Of a stretch of 38,715 nucleotides of DNA, positions 18,424 to 26,698 are shown piece after piece. The position numbers were made by a program, and so were the translations under genes. Under the pieces are notes generated by a model. The model saw nothing but the letters and a program-made list of their open reading frames with translations. It ran no database searches and was not told where the DNA came from. Origin of the DNA: Salinarimonas soli (lineage in GTDB: Bacteria; Pseudomonadota; Alphaproteobacteria; Rhizobiales; Beijerinckiaceae). Every line of letters begins with the position of its first letter. Within the stretch, counting starts at the first letter, position 1. The stretch covers positions 147,976 to 186,690 of the forward strand of contig NZ_VUOA01000019.1 of NCBI RefSeq assembly GCF_008386575.1, read 5' to 3'.

Positions 18424-18536
18424 GTCGTCCTGCCCCTCTCAGACGTGCGTGCGCGCCGGTCGCCGCGCGCCGGAGCCAAGCCTAACGCCTGGGGGTCCCC
18501 CGGGGTTGCCTCGACGTCGGGACGGGCGTGCGAACG

Positions 18537-18565
18537 AAAACGGCGGCGCCTGGCCGGCGCCGCCG
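18537..18565 (-). terminator. Rho-independent terminator of the L,D-transpeptidase gene
   Basis: A 10-bp perfect stem (CGGCGGCGCC at 18541-18550 with GGCGCCGCCG at 18556-18565) and a 5-base loop. On the minus strand it is followed by TTTTCGTT. It lies 22 bases after the stop at 18588. Confidence 0.85.
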
Positions 18566-18587
18566 CAAATCGCATGGATCCGCGATC

Positions 18588-19928
18588 CTAGTTGGCGCGG
18601 GCGCGAGCCGCCGCGTCGCTGCGCTGGGACGGCAGCGGGGCCGCCACGGCCGGCGCCGCGGTGGTCTGCGGCTCGTCGACCCGGCCGATGAAGCTCATCA
18701 TGCGCTGGTAGACCGAGCGGCTGCTCTCCGGCGTCGTGGCGGCCGGGGGCACGGGCGGCAGGGTGGGCTCCTCGGCCGACGCCACGCGGGCCGTGCCAGC
18801 CTGGCGGGCGGGGGCCGTCGCGACGGCGGTGGAGCGCGCCGACGCGCCGGCCGGACGGGCGGCCTCCGAGCGCGGGGTGGCGTTGGGGGCGAAGGCGAGC
18901 GCGGTCGGCGCCTCGGCTTTCGGCCGGCCGGGCCCCTCGAGCGGGATCTCGCGCGGTCCCATGGCGAGCGCCTCGGGCCGGCTCACGTCGCCGAGATTGC
19001 GGGCGGTCGGCGCGGCGCCGAGGACGGGAAAGCCGTTGCCCTCGTCCACGGTCTGCGCCATGGCGACCTGGCCGAAGGAGGGATGCCCGCCGCCGTCCTC
19101 GTAGACGAGCTTCACGGCCGGCTGGCCCTTGGACACGAGCTCGGCGATGGTCTGCTCGTCCTCGGCCTGCTTGCGGGCGACGGCCTGGGCGGTCGCCGGG
19201 TCGGCGTCGGTGCAGTTCGGGGCGTTGAAGGCGTAGCGGCGGCCGCACACGGCCACCTGCGGCTCCGTCTTCGTCACCTCGAAATGGTCCGCGCCCTCCT
19301 TGAGGTTGCGCCAGAACGCGATGTTGGGGTCGTAGCGGTGCTTGGCGAGGTTCTGCGCCGTCATCCGGAACGGGTAGGACTGGAACTGGAACGAGCGCTG
19401 CCCGCCGCCCGACAGGGCCTCGCGGGCCACCGCGTAGATCTCGGCGATGGCCTCGTCCGTCATGGCGAAGCACCCCCGCGAGGAGCAGGAGCCGTGCACC
19501 ATGAGATGCGAGCCCGTGCGCCCGTTCGCCCGGTCGTAGCTGTTGGGAAAGCCTGTGTCGAAGGAGAGGTAGAAGCTCGAGTTCGGATTCAGTTGCGCGG
19601 GCGTGACCTGGTAGAAGCCCTCCGGCGCCTGGCGGTCGCCCTCGCGGACCTTGGGGCCGAGCTGGCCCGACCAGCGGCAGATCGGGTAGGTCTTGAGGTG
19701 GGCGTAGCGGCCGTCGCGGCCCCGCTTCCACACCTCAAGCTCCGACTCCTTCTTGTAGGCGCGGATGAGGATCGGATCGTCCTTCGACATGCCCTTGGCG
19801 GACATGAGGGCCATCGTGGCGGCGGGGATCGGCGCGAGGTGACGGGTGGAGCCGCCGGAGAACTGCTGATCGCCGCAGGCGCTGAGCGCCAGCGCGAGGC
19901 CAGCCGCGAGGACGAGACGCTTCACCAT
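18588..19928 (-). CDS. Lipoprotein L,D-transpeptidase (YkuD domain, YafK-like)
   Basis: Envelope enzyme of 446 residues likely to form or edit 3-3 peptidoglycan cross-links or anchor proteins to murein. The start at 19928 gives a lipoprotein signal MVKRLVLAAGLALALSAC with lipobox L15-S-A-C18. The catalytic YkuD motif is HGSCSSRGCFAMTD, with H145 and nucleophile C153. The layout (Y-x-I-C-R-W-S-G-Q-L-G-P-K and E-G-F-Y-Q-V) recalls YafK/DpaA, whose E. coli member removes Lpp from peptidoglycan, so hydrolase activity is also possible. The last 150 residues are Ala/Pro-rich and disordered. A candidate promoter lies inside the 3' end of the upstream regulator gene. Confidence 0.9.
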   Translation of the reverse strand: MVKRLVLAAGLALALSACGDQQFSGGSTRHLAPIPAATMALMSAKGMSKDDPILIRAYKKESELEVWKRGRDGRYAHLKTYPICRWSGQLGPKVREGDRQAPEGFYQVTPAQLNPNSSFYLSFDTGFPNSYDRANGRTGSHLMVHGSCSSRGCFAMTDEAIAEIYAVAREALSGGGQRSFQFQSYPFRMTAQNLAKHRYDPNIAFWRNLKEGADHFEVTKTEPQVAVCGRRYAFNAPNCTDADPATAQAVARKQAEDEQTIAELVSKGQPAVKLVYEDGGGHPSFGQVAMAQTVDEGNGFPVLGAAPTARNLGDVSRPEALAMGPREIPLEGPGRPKAEAPTALAFAPNATPRSEAARPAGASARSTAVATAPARQAGTARVASAEEPTLPPVPPAATTPESSRSVYQRMMSFIGRVDEPQTTAAPAVAAPLPSQRSDAAARARAN

Positions 19929-19989
19929 GGGAGACCCCCGCTTTCCTGATCCGGCCCGGCGCATGGCCAAGCCCTCCCAGCCTTTATGG

Positions 19990-20018
19990 CTCTTAATCTT
20001 ACCCAAAGCTTACAGCAA
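19990..20018 (-). promoter_or_regulatory. Candidate promoter of the L,D-transpeptidase gene
   Basis: On the minus strand TTGCTG (20018-20013) and TAAGAG (19995-19990) are 17 bases apart, in an unusually AT-rich patch overlapping the 3' end of the ftrA gene. The leader would be about 55 bases. Confidence 0.35.
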
Positions 20019-21048
20019 TGCTCGGGGTTCGCTCGTCGTGGTTAACGTTCGGTGAAGCGGCTTTTTTAGGGCGGGTGTTGCTTTCAGGTGCCGTCCGGGC
20101 GAAGCGGGCGCGGTAGGCTGTGGGGCTCAGACCCATGCGCCGCCGGAAGTGGTGGCGCAATGCCGCCGCGCCCGGGAAGCCGCAGGCGGGCGCGATCGCC
20201 TCGATCGAGAGGGCGGTCTCCTCCAGGAGGTCGCGGGCCCGCGCGATGCGGGCGTCGAGCAGCCATTCGCCGGGCGTCAGGCCCGTCGCCGCCTTGAACC
20301 GGCGCAGGAAGGTGCGCTCGCTCATGCCAGCCTCGGCGGCGAGCGCGGCGAGCGGCTGCGGCGCGGCGAGGCGCTCGCGCATGCGGTCGAGGAGGGGGCT
20401 GAGCCGCGCGCCCTCCCGGGCCGGGGGCACGGGGCGCTCCACGAACTGCGCCTGGCCGCCCTCCCGGTGCGCCGGCACCACGAGGCGGCGCGCCACGCGG
20501 TTGGCGGCCTCAGGGCCGAAATCGGTGCGCACGAGATGCAGGCACAGATCGATCCCCGCCGCGCTCCCGGCGGAGGTGAGCACCTGGCCCTCGTCGACGT
20601 AGAGCACGTCCGGGTCGAAGCGGATGCCCGGATGGCGGGCCCTCAGCGCCTCGGCGTAGCGCCAATGGGTGGTGGCGCGCCGGCCCTCCAGGAGGCCCGC
20701 CGCGATCAGGACCACGAGCCCCGAGCAGATCGAGACGAGCCGCGCGCCGCGCGCATGAGCGCGCCGCACCGCCTCGACGCCCCGCCAGCCGGGCACGATG
20801 ATCGTGCCCGCCGCCTCCAGGAGATCGAGCCCGCCATCCGCGGTGACCTGGATGCCGCCGAGCGCGCGGAAGGGGCCGGGCTCCACCGCAGCCACCGCGA
20901 AGCGGTACCAGTCGGGGCCCATCTCGGGCCGGGCGAGGCCGAACACCTCGACGGCGACGCCGAACTCGAAGGTGCACAGCCCGTCATAGGCGAGCGCGAC
21001 GACGAGGCGGTTGGGAGGAGCTGTGTTTGGCGGCATATCGACGATCAT
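19999..21048 (-). CDS. ftrA: FtrA/GlxA-type transcriptional regulator (DJ-1/PfpI + AraC)
   Basis: Regulator of 349 residues. The N-terminal DJ-1/PfpI-like amidotransferase domain (about 14-190) has the nucleophile-elbow cysteine in SICSG (C108). The C-terminal AraC double helix-turn-helix (about 225-320) includes LAALAAEAGMSERTFLRRFKAATG and the classic ending GFPGAAALRHHFRRRMGLSPTAYR. The architecture equals FtrA/GlxA proteins. The divergent rhodanese gene 71 bases away is a likely target. The start at 21048 has GGGAG 6 bases upstream; a second ATG at 21036 is possible. The last 29 residues (ESNTRPKKAASPNVNHDERTPSIAVSFG) are coded by DNA less GC-rich than the rest and look unconserved. Confidence 0.9.
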   Translation of the reverse strand: MIVDMPPNTAPPNRLVVALAYDGLCTFEFGVAVEVFGLARPEMGPDWYRFAVAAVEPGPFRALGGIQVTADGGLDLLEAAGTIIVPGWRGVEAVRRAHARGARLVSICSGLVVLIAAGLLEGRRATTHWRYAEALRARHPGIRFDPDVLYVDEGQVLTSAGSAAGIDLCLHLVRTDFGPEAANRVARRLVVPAHREGGQAQFVERPVPPAREGARLSPLLDRMRERLAAPQPLAALAAEAGMSERTFLRRFKAATGLTPGEWLLDARIARARDLLEETALSIEAIAPACGFPGAAALRHHFRRRMGLSPTAYRARFARTAPESNTRPKKAASPNVNHDERTPSIAVSFG

Positions 21049-21119
21049 CGTCGCTCCCGCCGCTTTCGGGAAGGGCCCGGGCGCGGGAATCTGGGGCTCC
21101 CCCGCAACGAGGAGCCCCC

Positions 21120-21524
21120 ATGCCGAGCATCGTCACCGCCGTCCCGCCCGCGCCCGCTGCCACGGCCCGGGCGCACTTCGCCGCGCGGCTCGCCCACGAG
21201 ACCGACTGCTCCGACGTCCACGCCGCGCTAACCTCGGGCGAGCCCGACTTCGTCCTCCTCGACGTTCGCGGCCCCGCCAGCTTCGGGCGCGGCCACGTGC
21301 CGGGCGCCCTCAACCTGCCCCACCGGGAGATGACGGCCGAGCGCATGGCGGCGTGGCCCTGGGACACCGTCTTCGTGGTCTATTGCGCCGGACCCCATTG
21401 CAACGGCGCCGACAAGGCGGCCCTGCGCCTGGCCGAGCTCGGACGGCCGGTGAAGATCATGATCGGCGGGATGACGGGCTGGGCCGACGAGGGCTTCGCC
21501 TTCGCGGAGCGCGCGGCGGCCTGA
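21120..21524 (+). CDS. Single-domain rhodanese (sulfurtransferase)
   Basis: Cytoplasmic protein of 134 residues with one rhodanese domain: LLDVRGPASFGRGHVPGALNLPH (CH2A-type motif, 46-68), the active-site loop VVYCAGPHCNGADKAA with persulfide cysteine C89, a second cysteine C94, and GGMTGWADEGF near the end. It would carry a sulfane sulfur, but donor and acceptor are unknown. GAGGAG lies just before the ATG at 21120. It is divergent from the ftrA gene, and this regulator-rhodanese pairing suggests direct control. The open frame continues upstream to 21027 but only into the regulator start. Symbol not assigned. Confidence 0.92.
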   Translation: MPSIVTAVPPAPAATARAHFAARLAHETDCSDVHAALTSGEPDFVLLDVRGPASFGRGHVPGALNLPHREMTAERMAAWPWDTVFVVYCAGPHCNGADKAALRLAELGRPVKIMIGGMTGWADEGFAFAERAAA

Positions 21525-21571
21525 ACCGGCGCTGCCTCGACCGCTGCGGCCCGGCATGGCAGGTTGGCGGC

Positions 21572-22060
21572 ATGTCCGCGATCTCCATCGAGCCGATCGC
21601 CCCGGATCATGCCGGTTTCGACCGCCTGCGCCGTGAGGCTGCCCGCGAGGGCTTCAGGTTTTTCGACCGGCTCGTGGCGGAATGGACCGCCGATCCCGGC
21701 CGTTTCCGCCAGCCGGGGGACCTCGTCGTCGGCGCCCTCGACGCGGGCACGCTCCTCGGGGTGTGCTGCCTGGAGCAGGATCGCTCCCGCGAGGGGGATC
21801 CTGCGATCGCCCGCCTGCGGCACCTCTACGTGCTGCCGCAGGCGCGCCGCCGCGGCATCGGCGCGGCGCTCGTGCGGCACGTGATCGACGACGCCCGGGG
21901 CCGCTATCGGGTCCTCCGGCTGCGGACCGACACGGAGGCCGCGGCCGCATTCTATGTTCGGCTCGGGTTCGCGAGCGTGGACGACGCGACGGCCACGCAC
22001 CTTGTCGCCCTCCAGAATGGGAAGGGGAACTCAGAAGGCACACGGGATCACAGCCGGTGA
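21572..22060 (+). CDS. GNAT family N-acetyltransferase
   Basis: Protein of 162 residues with the GNAT acetyl-CoA binding motif A, LRHLYVLPQARRRGIGAALVRHV (about 85-107), and motif B LRTDTEAAAAFYVRLGFASVDD. The substrate cannot be inferred. The ATG at 21572 lies 47 bases after the rhodanese stop, so the two probably share a transcript. No strong ribosome site is visible (AGGTTGGCGGC precedes). The final 15 residues beyond VALQNG appear unconserved. It converges on the HAD gene with a 20-base gap. Confidence 0.85.
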   Translation: MSAISIEPIAPDHAGFDRLRREAAREGFRFFDRLVAEWTADPGRFRQPGDLVVGALDAGTLLGVCCLEQDRSREGDPAIARLRHLYVLPQARRRGIGAALVRHVIDDARGRYRVLRLRTDTEAAAAFYVRLGFASVDDATATHLVALQNGKGNSEGTRDHSR

Positions 22061-22080
22061 CCTAGGAGCCCCCGATCGGT

Positions 22081-22680
22081 TCAGACGGGTAGCCCGTAGG
22101 CCCGCATCTCCAGCCTGAGCGCGCACGGATCGGTGAAGTGGTGCCCCTGCATCCCGAACGCCTGCGCGGCCTCGACGTTCGCGCGGGTGTCGTCGATGAA
22201 GAAGCAGTCCGCAGGGTTGAGATCGTAACGCTCGCACAGGAGGGCGTAGATGCGGGGATCGGGCTTGAGCAGGTGCTCGTGAGCCGAGACGATGATGCCG
22301 TCGAACCCCGACAGGAACGGAACATGCTCCAGGAGCACCGCGAACTTCTCCCGTGAAAAGTTCGTGATCGCGTAGGTCGGGACCCCGGCTGTCCGGAGCT
22401 CGTCGAGGAGCGCCGCCGTTCCTTCGATGGGACCCGGCACCGTCTCGATCCAGCGGTCGTCGAACGCGCGGAGCAGGTCCGCATGCTCGGGGAAGCGGGC
22501 CATCCGCGCGGCGAGCCCCTGGCTGAACGGCCGTAGGCCTTCCTGCTCCAGGTCCCAGTCGCCTGGGCATACGGTATCGATGAACCGCTCCAGGTCGGCC
22601 GGATCCGAGATCCATTCGCGAAAGAGTGGCCGGGGGTCCCAGCGGATCAGCACGCCGCCGATGTCGAAGACGGGGATCAC
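22081..22680 (-). CDS. HAD-IA family phosphatase (YihX-like)
   Basis: Haloacid-dehalogenase-like hydrolase of 199 residues. Motif I is FDIGGVLIRWDP (nucleophile D6; glycine instead of the usual second aspartate, as in YihX and dehalogenase-like members). Motif II is ITNFS, motif III the lysine of LKPDPRIY, and motif IV FFIDDTRANVEAA. The short helical cap lies between motifs I and II. The substrate is unknown; YihX of E. coli acts on alpha-D-glucose-1-phosphate. The gene is followed by the GNAT gene in convergent orientation and lies 52 bases downstream of accA on the same strand, so it may be cotranscribed with accA. Confidence 0.88.
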   Translation of the reverse strand: MIPVFDIGGVLIRWDPRPLFREWISDPADLERFIDTVCPGDWDLEQEGLRPFSQGLAARMARFPEHADLLRAFDDRWIETVPGPIEGTAALLDELRTAGVPTYAITNFSREKFAVLLEHVPFLSGFDGIIVSAHEHLLKPDPRIYALLCERYDLNPADCFFIDDTRANVEAAQAFGMQGHHFTDPCALRLEMRAYGLPV

Positions 22681-22732
22681 GGTGAGCTGCGCTCAGAATG
22701 TCAGGGGCGTGCGCGTGGGCGGGACGGCGCCC

Positions 22733-23686
22733 TCACACCTTCCGCCCGATCCTCAAAAACTTGTCCGCCCGGTGATCGCGGATCTCCTCCGGACCCATGT
22801 TGTGGAGGTCGGTGAGCGCGGTCGCGATGGCCTCGCCGGTGGCCGCGATGGCGGCGGCGGGGTCGCGGTGGGCGCCGCCGGGGGGCTCGGGGATGACGCC
22901 GTCGATGACGCCGAGCTTCACGAGGTCCTGGGCCGTGATCTTCATGTTGGTGGCGGCGTCCTGGGCGCGCGCCGCGTCGCGCCACAGGATCGAGGCCGCG
23001 CCCTCGGGCGAGATCACGCTGTAGATCGTGTGCTCCAGCATGAGCACCTTGTTGGCGGTCGCGATGGCGATGGCGCCGCCCGATCCGCCCTCGCCGATGA
23101 TCACCGAGACGTTCGGCGCGCCGAGCGCGAGGCAGGCTTCCGTGGAGCGGGCGATGGCCTCGGCCTGGCCGCGCTCCTCCGCCTCGATGCCCGGATAGGC
23201 GCCCGCCGTGTCGACGAAGCTCAGCATCGGCAGGCCGAACCGGTCGGCGAGCTCCATGAGGCGCACGGCCTTGCGGTAGCCCTCGGGCCGGGCCATGCCG
23301 AAATTGTGCCGGATGCGGGCGTCCGTGGTGGAGCCCTTCTCCTGGCCGATGACGCAGACCGGCTCGCCGCGAAAGCGCCCGAAGCCGCCCACGATCGCCT
23401 CGTCCTCGCCGAAGGCGCGGTCGCCCGCGAGCGGGGTGAAGTCGGTGATGAGGCCCGCGCAATAATCCACGAAGTGGGGCCGCTGCGGGTGGCGGGCCAC
23501 CATGGTCTTCTGCCAGGGGGTGAGCGCCGCGTAGAGCCCCTTCAGCGCCTCCGCCGATTTCGCCTCCAGCCGGGAGATCTCGTCGGCGATGGAGACGCCG
23601 TCGCCGTTGGCCTCGATCTGGCGCAGCTCCTCGAGCTTGGCTTCGAGCTCGGCCACGGGCTTTTCGAAATCGAGATAGCTTCGCAT
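22733..23686 (-). CDS. accA: Acetyl-CoA carboxylase carboxyltransferase subunit alpha
   Basis: First committed step of fatty acid synthesis: transfers the carboxyl group from carboxybiotin to acetyl-CoA, together with AccD. The 317 residues give the family length. The N-terminus MRSYLDFEKPVAELEAKLEEL and the conserved blocks RPHFVDY, FGMARPEGYRKA, PMLSFVDTAGAYPGIEAEERGQAEAIA and GEGGSGGAIAI are diagnostic. The open frame continues upstream to 25234 without stop, but this is a GC-rich shadow; 23686 is the family start. The ribosome site is weak (CAGGT). accD and accBC are not in this window. Confidence 0.97.
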   Translation of the reverse strand: MRSYLDFEKPVAELEAKLEELRQIEANGDGVSIADEISRLEAKSAEALKGLYAALTPWQKTMVARHPQRPHFVDYCAGLITDFTPLAGDRAFGEDEAIVGGFGRFRGEPVCVIGQEKGSTTDARIRHNFGMARPEGYRKAVRLMELADRFGLPMLSFVDTAGAYPGIEAEERGQAEAIARSTEACLALGAPNVSVIIGEGGSGGAIAIATANKVLMLEHTIYSVISPEGAASILWRDAARAQDAATNMKITAQDLVKLGVIDGVIPEPPGGAHRDPAAAIAATGEAIATALTDLHNMGPEEIRDHRADKFLRIGRKV

Positions 23687-23784
23687 CGGTACCTGAAAGG
23701 CGTTGCGCGGCTGGGGCGCGGCAGGGTCGGGCGCGGCAGGGGCGCGGATGGCGCGGGGAGCGATGGCGGCAAGCGGGGGGGAAG

Positions 23785-24534
23785 TCAAGCGCGGGCGGGC
23801 GGCGCCTCCCGGCGGGAGGGCGCGTGCGAGGGCACCAGCACGGGGGCGAAGCGCTCCGCCCGGCGCACCTGGCGCACCAGGAGCGGCCGGTGCAGCTGCT
23901 TCGTGGCGTCCACCACGTGGAGCCCCGCGAAGGGCAGGTTGAGCCCCGTGCCGAGCCGCTCCCAGGCCTCGGCCGTGCGGATCAGGACCCCGCTGCGCAG
24001 GGGCGGCATGTAGAGGGTCTCGGTCCAGGTCTCGGGCGTGAACAGGGCGCGGCGCAGGAGCCGCTTGAGCTGCGAGCGGGAATAGGGCTGGCCCTGGCCG
24101 AAGGGCGTCACGTCGAGCCGGGCCCACAGGCCGCGGCGGTTGGGCGCCACCACGAGGAGCCGCCCGCCGGGGGTGAGCACCCGCCAAGCCTCGTAGAGGA
24201 GCTCGGACGGGCTCTCGGAGGTCTCCAGCGCGTGCACCACGAGGATGCGGTCGACGCAAGAATCGGGGAGGGGCAGCATCAGGGGGTCGGCAAGGCAGGT
24301 GGAGGAGCGCCCGCCCTCCGGCCAGGCCACCACGCCTTGGGTCGCGGGCATGAGGGCCAGCGTGCGGTCCGCGCCCTCGGGCCGCAGGAAGGGGATCGTG
24401 AAGCCGAGGCCCAGCACCCGCTGCCCGTGGAGCGGCCCCCAGAGCCGATCCATCGCCTCGACGACGCGACGCCTCGCCACGGACCCGAGCGGGCTCGCGT
24501 AGAAGGCGCGCAATTCGACGATGTCGACGCTCAT
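23785..24534 (-). CDS. Class I SAM-dependent methyltransferase, atypical motif I
   Basis: Protein of 249 residues of the Methyltransf_11 type. The usual VLDLGCGTG motif is replaced by RVLGLGFTIPFLRP (about 39-52), while later motifs are clearer: LPLPDSCVDRILVVHALE (D/N-loop region) and LTPGGRLLVVAPNRRG (post-III). The family is found in Alphaproteobacteria beside gloB, as here, where gloB is divergent 187 bases away. The substrate is unknown and the altered motif I leaves real activity open. The C-terminus (about 225-249) is Arg/Pro/Ala-rich and variable. Confidence 0.82.
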   Translation of the reverse strand: MSVDIVELRAFYASPLGSVARRRVVEAMDRLWGPLHGQRVLGLGFTIPFLRPEGADRTLALMPATQGVVAWPEGGRSSTCLADPLMLPLPDSCVDRILVVHALETSESPSELLYEAWRVLTPGGRLLVVAPNRRGLWARLDVTPFGQGQPYSRSQLKRLLRRALFTPETWTETLYMPPLRSGVLIRTAEAWERLGTGLNLPFAGLHVVDATKQLHRPLLVRQVRRAERFAPVLVPSHAPSRREAPPARA

Positions 24535-24669
24535 CGGGACGCCATGCTCCTCCCCACTCTATTGGCGTGCGGGAGGGCGCGCGGCAAGATCGCAGGGGCT
24601 CCGGACCGGAGATCGGCGGGGATAAGCCGCGCCCCCGCACGCCTTGGGGAGGGCGCCCGCCGCCGCCTT

Positions 24670-24697
24670 TTGCCCCATGCCGCGCCTGTGCTAGCCA
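24670..24697 (+). promoter_or_regulatory. Candidate promoter of gloB operon
   Basis: TTGCCC (24670-24675) and TAGCCA (24692-24697) with a 16-base spacer, leading to a short leader with GGAGAGG before the ATG at 24722. This is a modest match to sigma-70 hexamers. Confidence 0.35.
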
Positions 24698-24721
24698 TGG
24701 GCGTCCAAGCCGGAGAGGACC

Positions 24722-25489
24722 ATGCCCGCAGAGATCCATGCCTTCCGCTGCCTGTCGGACAATATCGGCGTCCTGATCCGCGACCCCGCCACGGGCGCCT
24801 GCGCTGCGATCGACGCCCCCGACGACGCGGCGATCGTGGCCGCCCTCGACGAGCGGGGCTGGTCGCTCACCGACATCCTCGTCACCCACCGCCACGCCGA
24901 CCACGTGCAGGGCATCGAGCCCCTGAAGAGCCGCTTTGGCTGCCGGGTGGTGGCGCCGACGAAGGCGGGCGCCTCCGTGCCCGGCGCCGACGTCCGTGTC
25001 GGCGAGGGGGACCGGGTGAGCGTCGGCGGGCTCGCGGCGCAGGTCTGGGAGACGCCGGGCCATTGCGCCGACCACGTCTCCTATTGGTTCGCGGACGAAG
25101 GCGTGCTGTTTGCGGGCGACACCCTCTTCACCCTGGGCTGCGGCCGGGTGCTGGAGGGGAGCTACGACGACCTGTGGGCCTCGCTCCAGCGCATCGCGGC
25201 GCTGCCGGGCGGGGCGCAGGTCTATTCGGGCCACGACTACGTCCTCTCCAACGCGCGCTTCGCGCTCCAGGCCGATCCCGGCAACGCCGCCCTGAAGGCG
25301 CGCGCCGAGGAGGCCGAGCGGGCCAAGGCCGAGGGGCGCTTCCTCGTGCCCTCCACCATCGGGGAGGAACGGGCCACCAACCCCTTCCTGCGGGCCGGGG
25401 AGCCCGCGCTCGCCCGCTCGGTGAACCTCGACGGGCGCCCCGCGGGCGAGGTCTTCGCGGCCCTGCGCGAGTGGAAGAACCGGGCATGA
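24722..25489 (+). CDS. gloB: Hydroxyacylglutathione hydrolase (glyoxalase II)
   Basis: Hydrolyses S-D-lactoylglutathione to D-lactate and glutathione, the second step of methylglyoxal detoxification. The 255 residues form a metallo-beta-lactamase fold with the binuclear metal site T55-H-R-H-A-D-H61, H114 (TPGHCADH), D133 (AGDTLFTLGCGR) and H171 (SGHDY), all in place. The C-terminal glutathione-binding part includes the N-P-F-L-R motif. GGAGAGG is well placed before the ATG. It heads a tight operon: the stop overlaps the start of the cupin gene by four bases (ATGA). Confidence 0.95.
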   Translation: MPAEIHAFRCLSDNIGVLIRDPATGACAAIDAPDDAAIVAALDERGWSLTDILVTHRHADHVQGIEPLKSRFGCRVVAPTKAGASVPGADVRVGEGDRVSVGGLAAQVWETPGHCADHVSYWFADEGVLFAGDTLFTLGCGRVLEGSYDDLWASLQRIAALPGGAQVYSGHDYVLSNARFALQADPGNAALKARAEEAERAKAEGRFLVPSTIGEERATNPFLRAGEPALARSVNLDGRPAGEVFAALREWKNRA

Positions 25490-25947
25490 CTCCCCGCCAG
25501 CCCCTCGACGCCGCGGCGGTGATCCGCCTGCTCGACCTGAAGGCCCATCCGGAGGGCGGCTTCTACCGCGAGACCTTCCGCGACGGGCGCGAGGGAGCGG
25601 ACGGGCGCGCCGCCTCCACCGCGATCTATTATCTGCTCGGCGTGGGCGAGACCTCGGAATGGCACCGGGTCGACGCGGCGGAGGTCTGGCACTTCTATGC
25701 GGGCGCGCCCCTCGTGGTCACCATGTCGCCCAACGGGCACGACGCGGAATCGCATCATCTGGGGCCCGATCTCGCCTCGGGCCAGCGGCCGCAGATCGTG
25801 GTGCCCGCGGGCTGGTGGCAGACGGCGACCTCGCTCGGCGCCTGGACGCTCGTCGGCTGCACGGTGGCGCCGGGCTTCGAGTTCAAGGGCTTCGAGCTCG
25901 CCCCGCCGGACTGGCGGCCGATGCCGCGCCCCCGGGGAGGCGCCTGA
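25486..25947 (+). CDS. Cupin_5 / DUF985 family protein
   Basis: Protein of 153 residues, a single-domain cupin of the DUF985 (RmlC-like) family. Conserved blocks are LKAHPEGGFYRETFRD, TAIYYLL, SEWHRVDAAEVWHFYAGAPL (metal-binding type H and E residues) and the VPAGWWQTA strand. Members have unknown activity; some resemble sugar epimerase or dioxygenase folds. It starts within the gloB stop (ATGA overlap), so it is translationally coupled to gloB, and is followed by the GNAT gene after one base. A role in carbonyl or aldehyde metabolism is only suggested by this context. Confidence 0.9.
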   Translation: MTPRQPLDAAAVIRLLDLKAHPEGGFYRETFRDGREGADGRAASTAIYYLLGVGETSEWHRVDAAEVWHFYAGAPLVVTMSPNGHDAESHHLGPDLASGQRPQIVVPAGWWQTATSLGAWTLVGCTVAPGFEFKGFELAPPDWRPMPRPRGGA

Positions 25948-25948
25948 C

Positions 25949-26698
25949 ATGGACCACACGCTCATCGCCGCCCTGGAGAGCCGCCTCGTCAACGCCTGGC
26001 CCGCCTTCGAGGTGGCCGTGGCGGAGGGCTGGCTCCTGCGCTTCGCCTCCGGCTATTCGAAGCGCGCCAATTCCGCCTCGCCCCTCGTGCCCGGCGCCGA
26101 TCTCGACGACGGCCTGATCGACCACATCGTGCGCCGCTTCGAGCGCCAGGGCATCGTCCCGACCTTCCGCCTCACGGGGCTGGAGGCACCGGGGGTCGAG
26201 GCGAAGCTCGCGGCCCGCGGCCTCGTCGATTTCGAGCCGACGCTCTGCATGATGGCGCCCCTCGCGGGCGGCGAGGAGCCGGAGCCCGCGGTGCAGCTGG
26301 AGCGCGCGGCGAGCCCCGCCTGGATCCGCAACGCGGCGGAGGCCTATGGCGGCGACAAGGCCGACCGGGACATCCTCGGCGTCATCGTCGGCCGCATCCG
26401 CGAGAGCGCCGCCTTCGCGACCCTCGTCCTCGACGACCGGCCCGTGGCCTGGGGGCTCGGGGTGACGGAGCGCGGCTTTACGGGGCTCTACGACATCGTC
26501 GTGGCGCCCGACCTGCGGGGCTTAGGCCTCGGCCGGCAGGTGGTGCGCTCGCTCATGACCTGGGGGCGGGAGCATGGCGCGACGCACGCCTATCTCCAGG
26601 TGCGGGAGGCGAACGAGGTCGCGCGCTCGCTCTACGGCTCCCTCGGCTTCGCCGACGCCTACCGCTACACCCACCGCATCCCGCCGCCGCCCGTCTAG
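25949..26698 (+). CDS. GNAT family N-acetyltransferase (two-domain)
   Basis: Protein of 249 residues. The N-terminal half (ESRLVNAWPAFEVAVAEGWLLRFASGYSKRANSASPL) is the hallmark of a GNAT subgroup with a degenerate first domain. The C-terminal half has the acetyl-CoA site LYDIVVAPDLRGLGLGRQVVRSL and EVARSLYGSLGFADAYRYTHR. It starts one base after the cupin stop and completes the gloB-cupin-GNAT operon. The substrate is unknown. Its stop codon overlaps the stop codon of the convergent EamA transporter gene (26695-26698). Confidence 0.9.
   Translation: MDHTLIAALESRLVNAWPAFEVAVAEGWLLRFASGYSKRANSASPLVPGADLDDGLIDHIVRRFERQGIVPTFRLTGLEAPGVEAKLAARGLVDFEPTLCMMAPLAGGEEPEPAVQLERAASPAWIRNAAEAYGGDKADRDILGVIVGRIRESAAFATLVLDDRPVAWGLGVTERGFTGLYDIVVAPDLRGLGLGRQVVRSLMTWGREHGATHAYLQVREANEVARSLYGSLGFADAYRYTHRIPPPPV

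Noticed and set aside
19999-20090. Lower-GC end of the regulator gene as a sign of horizontal transfer
   Set aside because: Only about 90 bases, better explained by an unconserved tail overlapping the promoter of the next gene.
23687-25234. Upstream extension of the accA frame to 833 codons
   Set aside because: The extension is antisense to gloB and out of frame with the methyltransferase; AccA family length and start fit 23686.
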